Assembly: GCA_963788225.1 (NCBI GenBank)
Contig: CAWBGI010000002.1
Coordinates: forward strand, 1,488,001 to 1,552,000
Length of the DNA stretch: 64,000 nucleotides
Source of the DNA: Sulfotelmatobacter sp963788225
GTDB lineage: Bacteria > Acidobacteriota > Terriglobia > Terriglobales > Acidobacteriaceae
Reading direction: 5' to 3'
Shown here: piece by piece, positions 9,518 to 16,103 of the stretch
How positions within the stretch are numbered: the stretch's first letter is position 1
How the letters are laid out: the number at the start of each line of letters is the position of its first letter
The notes under the pieces: model-generated
The model's input: the letters and a program-made list of their open reading frames with translations, nothing else
What the model was told of the DNA's origin: nothing
Databases searched by the model: none
Program-made: the position numbers and the translations under genes

Positions 9518-10020
9518 TATTTAATGCCCGTCAACGCTACAGCGAAATGGTCAATCCAATCCCGTTGCTCGGTTGTTTCCGGAATAGATACACCGCGCGC
9601 CGCCGAGACCGAAGCCATGGCAGCCCCGGGACTCATCCCCTTTTTCACCAGCAGACAAGCGGCCACCAATCCGCTGCGCCCGATTCCCTGCCGGCAGTGC
9701 ACGAGCACATTCTTGCCGGTCGAGAGAGAGCTAGTAAGTCTCTCCAAAACTTCTGCTAATTTTGACTCTGATCTCGGAACCTGGCGATCTGGAATTGGAA
9801 ATGAAGTGAAGTCCATCCCCTGAATTCTGACCTCGTCCGCTTCGCCCCGGAGATCAAAGTCTTTTTCCTCATCAGCCGTAAGCAATGAGAGCACCGCATT
9901 TACGTTTGCGCGCTTCCAAGCGGCGATGTCGTCCCTTAGCCAATCTCCACCGCGTGGACGAGGTGCCACCGCCAGCTTTCCAGGCCATGATTCATCGAGC
10001 CAATAAAGTTCCTTCCGCAT
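9517..10020 (-). CDS. Dual-specificity / tyrosine phosphatase-like protein
   Basis: The 167-residue protein has the cysteine phosphatase signature HCRQGIGRSG (HCxxGxxRS) near residues 113-122, preceded by a plausible general-acid Asp region. The fold would be that of compact DSP/CDKN3-like phosphatases. Substrate is unknown: phosphoproteins and phospho-small molecules are both possible. It is wedged between the ParB-like gene (2-base gap) and dxr (1-base overlap), inside an isoprenoid/phospholipid operon where such a gene is not standard. It is probably co-expressed with envelope biosynthesis genes. Confidence 0.85.
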   Translation of the reverse strand: MRKELYWLDESWPGKLAVAPRPRGGDWLRDDIAAWKRANVNAVLSLLTADEEKDFDLRGEADEVRIQGMDFTSFPIPDRQVPRSESKLAEVLERLTSSLSTGKNVLVHCRQGIGRSGLVAACLLVKKGMSPGAAMASVSAARGVSIPETTEQRDWIDHFAVALTGIK

Positions 10021-10022
10021 CG

Positions 10023-10292
10023 TTAATCTTGATCCTTATCTTGATCCTTCACCACGACGTCCCGGGGAAGACTGTCAACGTCCACGCCCCGCTTGCGAAG
10101 GACGTGGATGCGATGATGTCCATCCAGTATAGTGCCATCCCGCCGGGTTTTCAGGCAGCATTGCAATGGAGGCACAAGCGAGGAACGCAAGGCTTCCGTC
10201 GAAAGCCGTTCCATCTGCTCAAGTTTTGCTTTGTTCAGAGAGCTGTCTGCGTGAAGAGAAACCAGGGGAGGGTACTTTGGCGAGTCGGACAT
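10023..10292 (-). CDS. Small ParB/sulfiredoxin-fold-like protein
   Basis: The 89-residue protein contains LDGHHRIHVLRKRG at about residues 55-68. This matches the (D/N)GHHR motif of ParB N-terminal/sulfiredoxin-like domains that bind or hydrolyse nucleotides. The N-terminal half lacks a recognisable partner domain, so it is a minimal single-domain form. The C terminus is the repeat KDQDKDQD, encoded by a 12-base tandem duplication. It lies 10 bases after cdsA and 2 bases before the phosphatase gene, so it is an operon member. The fold call is from one motif only, and the function is unknown. Confidence 0.65.
   Translation of the reverse strand: MSDSPKYPPLVSLHADSSLNKAKLEQMERLSTEALRSSLVPPLQCCLKTRRDGTILDGHHRIHVLRKRGVDVDSLPRDVVVKDQDKDQD
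10026..10049. repeat. 12-bp tandem duplication at the end of the ParB-like gene
   Basis: The unit ATCTTGATCCTT (plus strand) occurs twice with no gap, at 10026-10037 and 10038-10049. It encodes KDQDKDQD. Each copy, read on the minus strand, contains AAGGA, and the copy nearer the phosphatase ATG could contribute to its ribosome binding. Confidence 0.85.
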
Positions 10293-10302
10293 CTATTCAC
10301 CA

Positions 10303-11199
10303 CTACTGCATCACACGCCAAGCCGCATAGTACCACAGCACCGGCGCGGCAAAGAGCAGGGCATCGATGCGGTCGAGCATGCCGCCGTGCCCGGGAAGTA
10401 GCGTCCCGGAGTCTTTCACTCCGGCCCCGCGCTTGAGCAGCGACTCCACCAGATCGCCCAGCTGCGCCGCGATGTTTAGCGCGACCGTGAGCACGATGAT
10501 CGGCCATAGTTCCGGTTTCTCCAGCCCGAACAGGCCGTCGCGCTTCTCGATCAGCTTCATGCGCAGCAGAAAGGAACTGATCTGCAGCGCGTAGGTGAAG
10601 AGCAGGCTCCCGACCAGCAGGCTCGCGGCCAGCGAAGCCGCCGCGCCTTCCCAGGTTTTCTTGGGGCTGATACGCGGCGCCATCAAGTGCCGTCCCAAAG
10701 ACCGGCCCACGAAGTAAGCGAAAATGTCTCCCGCCCAAACGACGAGAAGAAGATAGAGCAGCCAGAACGCTCCCGCCCACTGCTGGCGGAGTTGCACCAG
10801 CATCACCATGGGCAGGGCGACGTAAACGAAAGCGAACGCCGAAGCCGCCGCCGCCGGATACGCCCCGCTCATCTGCGAGCGCCGCATGGCGATGGTCAGA
10901 AACACAAACGGCGCAATCGCGGACGCGAACCCCACTCCCAGCACGAACTTCAGCGAAGCAACCTGCGGAGTTTCACCGGCCGTGGTCCAGGCCAGCAGCA
11001 GAAATAACAATCCCACGAAAATGTAGGTAGGCAGGCGCAGCGGTTCGACGCCATAGGATTCCGTGAGCTTCAAGAATTCCCGCACCGTGACCAGCGCCAC
11101 GGCCGCGGCAAATACGGCCAGCACCGGCACCGGCGCGCGCAGCACCAGCAACATCACAATCGGAATCAGTACGACCGCGGTCGCGATGCGCGTTAGCAA
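10303..11199 (-). CDS. cdsA: Phosphatidate cytidylyltransferase
   Basis: CdsA makes CDP-diacylglycerol from phosphatidic acid and CTP at the inner membrane. The 298-residue protein is largely hydrophobic with about eight membrane spans. It ends with the family signature KDSGTLLPGHGGMLDRIDAL, preceded by LLKRGAGV, which carries the metal-binding Asp residues. It lies between uppS and the ParB-like gene on the same strand, the standard acidobacterial and proteobacterial neighbourhood. The start gives a hydrophobic first helix (MLTRIATAVVLIPIV). Confidence 0.95.
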   Translation of the reverse strand: MLTRIATAVVLIPIVMLLVLRAPVPVLAVFAAAVALVTVREFLKLTESYGVEPLRLPTYIFVGLLFLLLAWTTAGETPQVASLKFVLGVGFASAIAPFVFLTIAMRRSQMSGAYPAAAASAFAFVYVALPMVMLVQLRQQWAGAFWLLYLLLVVWAGDIFAYFVGRSLGRHLMAPRISPKKTWEGAAASLAASLLVGSLLFTYALQISSFLLRMKLIEKRDGLFGLEKPELWPIIVLTVALNIAAQLGDLVESLLKRGAGVKDSGTLLPGHGGMLDRIDALLFAAPVLWYYAAWRVMQ

Positions 11200-11246
11200 G
11201 GTGCGTCCATCTTACCTAACTATTATCGTTTTCCGCAGTGCGCAGG

Positions 11247-11422
11247 TTCGTATCAGGGCGGGTGGGTGGTTCGTATCAGGGCAGTGGGTGATTCGTATCA
11301 GGGCACGCCTTCAGGCGTGCCGCCCGGACCGCCCTTTAGAGTGCGCCTTCAGGCGCAGGGGCTGAAGCCCATTCAATCCTAGCCGTAATTTTGGCACGGC
11401 TAAAGCCGTGCCCTGATACGAA
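11247..11422. repeat. Cluster of palindromic dispersed repeats (REP-like)
   Basis: TTCGTATCAGGGC occurs at 11247-11259, 11270-11282 and 11292-11304, and inverted at 11410-11422. Between the outer copies are several hairpins: GCACGCCTTCAGGCGTGC (11303-11320), GCGCCTTCAGGCGC (about 11343-11356), GGGGCTGAAGCCC (about 11359-11371) and GGCACGGCT-AA-AGCCGTGCC (11393-11412). The cluster fills the uppS-cdsA intergenic space. The 31 bases at 11292-11322 recur exactly inside the HD-domain gene at 15557-15587. Confidence 0.9.
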
Positions 11423-11431
11423 TCTGAAGGG

Positions 11432-12244
11432 CTACTGATGGGCCTTCGCGGGCTCGGCGTGCGCATCGCCGTGGTTCAGACCGCCATACCGCCGCTCCCG
11501 CTTCTGATATTCGGCGATCGCTTCCAGCAAATGTACGCCGCGGAAATCGGGCCACAAAGTCGGCGTCACGTAAATCTCGGCATAAGCCAACTGCCACAGC
11601 AGAAAGTTGCTCAGCCGCATCTCGCCTGAGGTGCGCACCACCAGGTCGGGATCGGGCAAATGCCGCGTGTACAGATGCTTGCCGACCATTTCCTCGTCAA
11701 TGCGGAGATGCTCGAGGCCGCCGTTCTGTGACGCGGCGTTCACCATGGAGCGGAATGCGTCCACCAGTTCGCTGCGCGCGCTGTAGTTCAGCGCCAGCGT
11801 CAGCACCGTGCCGGTATTGCGCGCTGTGCTAGAGCGCGCCCACTCCATGCGCTCCTGAACATCTTTCGGCAGTTGCTGCTGCCGGCCGATGTATTCCAGG
11901 CGAATATTGTTCTCGTTCAGCGTGGGCACTTCCGCCTTCAGGTAGCGGCTCAGCAGCCCCATCAGAAAGTCGACTTCGCTCGCGGGCCGCTTCTTCCAGT
12001 TTTCTTCCGAGAAAGCGTAGAGCGTAAGCGCATGAATGCCGACCCGCGCCGCGGTCTCGACCGTCGAGCGCACCGCCGCGACTCCGGCGCGGTGTCCGGC
12101 CACGCGCGGCATATGGCGGCGTTTCGCCCAGCGCCCGTTGCCGTCCATGATGATAGCGATGTGTTTTGGAAGCCGCTCTGGATCGAATTGCCGGTAAATC
12201 TCGGCTTCCTTGCGATCCAGCCCGGCGGGAACTTTGTGCTGCAA
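11432..12244 (-). CDS. uppS: Undecaprenyl diphosphate synthase (isoprenyl transferase)
   Basis: UppS condenses isopentenyl diphosphate onto farnesyl diphosphate to give the C55 carrier for cell-wall and LPS synthesis. The motif HIAIIMDGNGRWAK holds the catalytic Asp. RTSGEMRLSNFLLWQ and AYAEIYVTPTLWPDF are the other family blocks. The frame extends upstream to 12328, but that segment is Pro/His rich. I prefer a TTG start at 12244, which has AAGGGG six bases before it and gives 270 residues, close to the family norm. The gene is followed by a palindromic repeat cluster and cdsA. Confidence 0.9.
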   Translation of the reverse strand: MQHKVPAGLDRKEAEIYRQFDPERLPKHIAIIMDGNGRWAKRRHMPRVAGHRAGVAAVRSTVETAARVGIHALTLYAFSEENWKKRPASEVDFLMGLLSRYLKAEVPTLNENNIRLEYIGRQQQLPKDVQERMEWARSSTARNTGTVLTLALNYSARSELVDAFRSMVNAASQNGGLEHLRIDEEMVGKHLYTRHLPDPDLVVRTSGEMRLSNFLLWQLAYAEIYVTPTLWPDFRGVHLLEAIAEYQKRERRYGGLNHGDAHAEPAKAHQ

Positions 12245-12412
12245 AGTGATCCCCTTCGGTAAGAGGCTAACACGGGCGGGAGGGGGGAGGCAATGAGGGG
12301 AAAGGTGAGGCCAGACGCCGTGCACCAAAGACCAAGAGGGGACCCTTAGGAGGCAATCTTCGGCGTGGTATCCTTCTGCAGATTACGAATCGAAAAAGCA
12401 AGGGGACGGCGA

Positions 12413-12604
12413 ATGAAGAAAATATTTGTCACCGTGTCCGGTGGCTGTGCCTACGTAATGGAGGACACCGTGCCTCAGGGCTTCGCGGTCGAGGTCATAG
12501 ACTTCGACAACGTCGAGGCGGGGGACAGCTTTCCATCAATGGAGGCTCTCCAATACTGCACTGAACGCGATCTATATCAAGCTCCACGAACATCGCAACG
12601 ATGA
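12413..12604 (+). CDS. 63-residue protein coupled to the DpnI-like gene
   Basis: The sequence starts MKKIFVTVSGGCAYVMEDTV after a good ribosome site (AAGGGGACGGCGA). I do not recognise a named family. It is acidic in the middle (EVIDFDNVEAGDSFPSME), predicted as a small beta-rich domain with a C-terminal helix. Its stop overlaps the ATG of the next gene as ATGA (12601-12604), so the two are translationally coupled. The arrangement resembles the small dpnD-like gene that accompanies dpnI in pneumococcus, although I see no clear sequence match. It could be a modulator of the nuclease. Confidence 0.7.
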   Translation: MKKIFVTVSGGCAYVMEDTVPQGFAVEVIDFDNVEAGDSFPSMEALQYCTERDLYQAPRTSQR

Positions 12605-13410
12605 ATCTGCAATGCAGGGCTGAGCTCGGACTCCGCTACAAAGCCGGTTCGCAGATCGCTCGCGTAATCAGCGAAGATTGGTGCACGCGCGAACTCTACT
12701 GCGCGGCCTGCAGCTCCGACCGGCTGACGTCGTCAAGGATCAACACCCCCGCGATTGACTTTGTTTGCCCCGCTTGTGACCAGTGCTTCCAGTTGAAGAG
12801 CCTCAAAACGTGGAGCCGGAAGAAAATTCCAGACGCCGCCTACGACTCGATGCTTCGCGCGATACGGTCGGATAGGGTCCCAAACCTGCTCGTCCTGCAG
12901 TACTCAGCCGACTGGTTAGTCAAGAATCTCATGTTGGTCCCGAGGGTTTTCTTCACTGAGACAGTCATCGAGAAACGCCCTCCCCTAGGCCCCAAGGCGC
13001 GGCGGGCCGGTTGGGTAGGGTGCAACATCCTCTTGGATCGAATCGCTCCGGACGGGAAGATTCCCGTAGTCTCGAACGGCTTTGCTGTTGCAGAGCAGCA
13101 CGTTCGAGAGGAATTCTCTCGCATCCGGAAGCTAGCGGAGGTTCCGCCCTCCGTGAGGGGCTGGACGCTCGATGTCCTTACCACCGTGCGCAAGCTAGCA
13201 AAGCGGCGCTTCTCACTTCAAGAGTTGTATGAACTTGAGCCCTACCTGCAGAAGATTCATCCGCACAATCGAAATGTGCGGCCGAAAATACGACAGCAGC
13301 TACAAGTTCTTCGAGACCTGGGTTTGATTGAGTTCACGAGCCCTGGAAACTACGCAATCCGGGGCCGACACGTCTTGGGAATTAGTCTTGATAGTTGGGT
13401 TGTTGATTGA
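12601..13410 (+). CDS. DpnI-family methyl-directed type IIM restriction endonuclease
   Basis: DpnI cuts GATC only when the adenine is methylated. The 269-residue protein matches the family along its length. A zinc-finger-like C34-x2-C37 and C56-x2-C59 pair flanks the PD-(D/E)xK core, with P50-A-I-D53 and Q64-L-K66. The block RRAGWVGCNI is at about residues 134-143. A C-terminal winged-helix domain follows, from RGWTLDVL to RPKIRQQLQVLRDLGLIEF (about 186-243). The position expected to be Glu64 is Gln here. QxK variants occur in other active PD-(D/E)xK nucleases. No methylase is adjacent, as expected for a methyl-dependent enzyme. The host should lack Dam-type GATC methylation. Confidence 0.92.
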   Translation: MNLQCRAELGLRYKAGSQIARVISEDWCTRELYCAACSSDRLTSSRINTPAIDFVCPACDQCFQLKSLKTWSRKKIPDAAYDSMLRAIRSDRVPNLLVLQYSADWLVKNLMLVPRVFFTETVIEKRPPLGPKARRAGWVGCNILLDRIAPDGKIPVVSNGFAVAEQHVREEFSRIRKLAEVPPSVRGWTLDVLTTVRKLAKRRFSLQELYELEPYLQKIHPHNRNVRPKIRQQLQVLRDLGLIEFTSPGNYAIRGRHVLGISLDSWVVD

Positions 13411-13428
13411 CCCGCGCGGCCACACCGC

Positions 13429-14523
13429 CTACTTCGCTTCCTCCGGCACGATCTTCAAGTCCAGCTTCTCCGTATGCCGCAGCACTGTGAGCGAGCAAGT
13501 CGCGCCCGCGCGAATGTCGGCCAGCAGGCGGTGCAGATCGTCCACACCAGCGACGGGCTTGCCTTCCAGCGCGACGATGATGTCGCCGTCCCGCAAGCCC
13601 GCGCGCTTTGCCGGACTATTCTCTTCCACCGACAAAACCAGCGCGCCCGATTCCTTTGCCAGATCGTAGAAGCGGACCACGCGGCGATGCACCGGCACGG
13701 TCTGCGCCGAGACGCCGATGTAGCTGCGCCGGATGCGTCCATCGCGCAGCAGGCGGCTGGCCACGAACTTCGCCGTATTGATGCCGATGGCAAAACAGAT
13801 TCCCTGCGCCGGCAGAATGGTTGCTGTGTTCACGCCGACCACGCGCCCCGCCGAATCGACCAGCGGCCCGCCGGAGTTTCCCGGATTCAGCGCGGCGTCG
13901 GTCTGGATGACGTCGTCGATCAGCCGCCCGGAATACGACCGCAGAGACCGTCCCAGCGCGCTGACCACGCCTGCCGTCACGGTCGACTGAAACCCGTACG
14001 GACTGCCGAGCGCGATCACGAGCTGTCCCACGCGAAGCTGCTGCGAGTCGCCGAGCGCGGCCGCAGTAAGCCCAGGCTCATCGACTCGCGCTTGATCTAT
14101 GCGGATCACCGCAAGATCGCTCGCCGGATCGTCACCGATGGCGTTGGCGGGCATGCGGCGTCCGTCAGACAGTGTTACATCGATGCGGCGCGCATCATGC
14201 ACGACATGGCTGTTGGTGAGAATCAGGCCGTCGGGAGTGAATACGAAGCCCGAACCTCCTCCGCGCCGCTCGCGCTCTTCGCCCGAACGCGCGCGGCCGG
14301 AGGACTGATGCACTTCGATGTTGACCAGCGAAGGGCTGACGCGCTCGACCGCGCCTGTAACCGCGCGCGAGTAGGCATCGAGCAGCAAGTCGTCGCCAGT
14401 GGAACTCCCAGAGGCCGCGCGCCGCTGCGACTCCTTGTCCCATCCATTGGCTTCCGGTTGACTCACAGATGCAGGGTGGGCAGGCAGAGCAGAAAAAACG
14501 TTCCCAACTTCTTCCAGGTTCAT
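13429..14523 (-). CDS. HtrA/DegP-like trypsin-fold serine protease with one PDZ domain
   Basis: The 364-residue protein has the S1C triad: His in TNSHVVHDA (about residue 105), Asp in DPASDLAVIRI and Ser in NPGNSGGPLVD. One PDZ domain occupies about residues 265-355 and contains RAGLRDGDIIVALEGKPV. The N terminus (MNLEEVGNVFSALPAHPAS) has no signal peptide or membrane helix, which is unusual for HtrA proteins and suggests either a cytoplasmic location or a missed start. It is convergent with the DpnI-like gene. A terminator lies just upstream, so it is transcribed separately from the XRE gene. Confidence 0.9.
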   Translation of the reverse strand: MNLEEVGNVFSALPAHPASVSQPEANGWDKESQRRAASGSSTGDDLLLDAYSRAVTGAVERVSPSLVNIEVHQSSGRARSGEERERRGGGSGFVFTPDGLILTNSHVVHDARRIDVTLSDGRRMPANAIGDDPASDLAVIRIDQARVDEPGLTAAALGDSQQLRVGQLVIALGSPYGFQSTVTAGVVSALGRSLRSYSGRLIDDVIQTDAALNPGNSGGPLVDSAGRVVGVNTATILPAQGICFAIGINTAKFVASRLLRDGRIRRSYIGVSAQTVPVHRRVVRFYDLAKESGALVLSVEENSPAKRAGLRDGDIIVALEGKPVAGVDDLHRLLADIRAGATCSLTVLRHTEKLDLKIVPEEAK

Positions 14524-14572
14524 GCTGGATAGATGTCGGTCGATCTATTTGGGATTCATCCGGCCCGAGACA

Positions 14573-14604
14573 GAAAAAAGCCGGGACCAATGATCGGTCC
14601 CGGC
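14573..14604 (-). terminator. Rho-independent terminator after the XRE gene
   Basis: GCCGGGACC (14580-14588) pairs perfectly with GGTCCCGGC (14596-14604) over nine bases around a 7-base loop. On the minus strand the stem is followed by six T residues. It sits about 90 bases past the stop of the XRE-family gene and 50 bases before the HtrA-like start. Confidence 0.85.
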
Positions 14605-14695
14605 ATCTAGTTGGCTGGTCGCCCGGATAAATTTTGCAGAGCAACCGGGCTTCGCCCGGCGGACAGCCGAAGGCAGCTGTCCCCAAACCCTTTGC

Positions 14696-15235
14696 TTACG
14701 CCGTTCTTCTCGGGCGCACCGTCAAATCCCGCAACTGCGTCAGGACGCTCGACATCTGCATCCCGTTCAGTTGCGACACGAACGGCAGAATTTCCGCGAT
14801 GAATTGATCTTTCATCAACTCGCTGATTTCGTCCTGACGGTTCTTTTCTCCGCCACTGAGCAGTTCGGGCACGGTCACCTCCAATGCTCGCGCCAGCCGT
14901 TCCAGGGATGACAGCGTCGGCGTGGCTTTCTCGTTCTCGATCTTGGAAACGTAGGTGCGCGGCACTGACATGCGGCCTGCCAGTTGCCGCTGGCTCAGCC
15001 CGCTGCGCAAGCGCAGCGAGCGGATTGACGTGGCCAGGTTCAGGTGCCCGCGGCCGTTGCCGGGCATGGGCATCATTACCGGCGGCGCCAGCACCACCGG
15101 CTCAGGCTCGGGTTCCTCGTCCAGGGACGAGTGGCAGCGGCGGCAGTTGTTATTGACCGTACGGAATTGAACCAGCAGGCAGTGATCGCAACGGACGACT
15201 TCCCTAGAATCTACCGGGGCAAGAGTCGTGGCCAT
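14696..15235 (-). CDS. Zinc-ribbon plus XRE-family helix-turn-helix regulator
   Basis: The 179-residue protein has three parts. An N-terminal four-Cys ribbon (C16-x2-C19 with C31-x2-C34) comes first, then a Pro/Glu-rich linker, then an HTH_3 domain at about residues 70-125 containing LRLRSGLSQRQLAGRMSVPR and YVSKIENEKATPTLSSLERLA. A helical C-terminal tail (about 130-175) may mediate oligomerisation. Target genes are unknown. A strong terminator follows the gene, so it is probably monocistronic. Confidence 0.88.
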   Translation of the reverse strand: MATTLAPVDSREVVRCDHCLLVQFRTVNNNCRRCHSSLDEEPEPEPVVLAPPVMMPMPGNGRGHLNLATSIRSLRLRSGLSQRQLAGRMSVPRTYVSKIENEKATPTLSSLERLARALEVTVPELLSGGEKNRQDEISELMKDQFIAEILPFVSQLNGMQMSSVLTQLRDLTVRPRRTA

Positions 15236-15437
15236 CGGGTTGTGGGAGTGCCAGAGCCGGCTACTCCTTACTGCTAAACGACGGAACCAGAATAATTGGG
15301 GGAGAGGTTCCGACCGCAGGGCTTAATCTGCGGTACAACGCCTGTGGATGTCAAGGTTAAAATGCAGGAAGCCGTGAATTTCACCGGCGAAAACTCAAGT
15401 TGAGCGGTGAAATCCCGCAGAAAAACAGGTTGAGAGC

Positions 15438-16103
15438 ATGATTGATCGCGAGACGGCATGGTGTTTACTAACTGAGTTCACCCAATCGGAAAGTTTGCGC
15501 AAGCACGCGCTGGCAGTTGAGGCTTGCATGCGCGCCTGCGCGAGAAAGTTCGGCGGTTCGTATCAGGGCACGCCTTCAGGCGTGCCGGAAAGCGGCCACA
15601 AGGAATCCAGGGCTCTAGCCCCTGAGGGAATGTCCGAGGAAGACCTCTGGGGCATCGTCGGCCTCATCCACGACTTCGACTACGAGAAATACCCCAGCGC
15701 CGAAGAGCATCCCTACAAGGGCAACGAAATTTTGAAGCAGCGCGGATGGCCTGACGTGGTCACCCGAGCCGTCATGTCGCACGCCGAATACACCGGCGTC
15801 ACGCGCGATACGCCGATGGAAAAAGCCCTCTTCGCCTGTGACGAACTCGCCGGATTCATCACCGCCGTGGCCCTGATCAAACCGGGGAAATCGCTGGCCG
15901 AAGTCGATGCGAAGTCGGTGAGGAAGAGGATGAAGGACAAAGCCTTCGCGCGCAAGGTGAATCGGGACGACATCGTCAACGGCGCTGCCGCTCTAGGCGT
16001 CGATCTCGACGAACACATTACCTTTTGCATCGCGGCGCTGCAGGGAGTCGCCGATAAGTTGGGACTGGATGGCAGCGCAGCGAAGGTTGTTGGATCAACT
16101 TAA
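15438..16103 (+). CDS. HD-domain hydrolase with an in-frame palindromic-repeat insertion
   Basis: The 221-residue protein resembles small HDIG proteins: HALAVEACMRACARKFG, then GLIHDFDYEKYPS with the HD metal pair, and MSHAEYTGV further on. Residues about 40-65 (GSYQGTPSGVPESGH and onward to APEG) break an otherwise continuous helix region. They are encoded by a copy of the dispersed palindrome seen upstream of cdsA, inserted without breaking the frame. Substrate is unknown; family members act on nucleotides or cyclic nucleotides. The 3' end overlaps the convergent glycosyltransferase gene by four bases. Confidence 0.85.
   Translation: MIDRETAWCLLTEFTQSESLRKHALAVEACMRACARKFGGSYQGTPSGVPESGHKESRALAPEGMSEEDLWGIVGLIHDFDYEKYPSAEEHPYKGNEILKQRGWPDVVTRAVMSHAEYTGVTRDTPMEKALFACDELAGFITAVALIKPGKSLAEVDAKSVRKRMKDKAFARKVNRDDIVNGAAALGVDLDEHITFCIAALQGVADKLGLDGSAAKVVGST
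15557..15626. repeat. Palindromic repeat copy inside the HD-domain gene
   Basis: Bases 15557-15587 are identical over 31 positions to 11292-11322, including the hairpin GCACGCCTTCAGGCGTGC. A second palindrome GGGCTCTAGCCC follows at 15610-15621. The insert contributes about 25 residues in frame. Confidence 0.9.

Noticed and set aside
11247..11304. Possible CRISPR array from the repeated TTCGTATCAGGGC
   Set aside because: The three direct copies are only about 22 bases apart, the spacers are far too short, no cas genes are near, and one copy is inverted.
13474..14532. A 352-codon open frame on the plus strand
   Set aside because: It is the antisense shadow of the HtrA-like gene at high GC, with no recognisable protein features.
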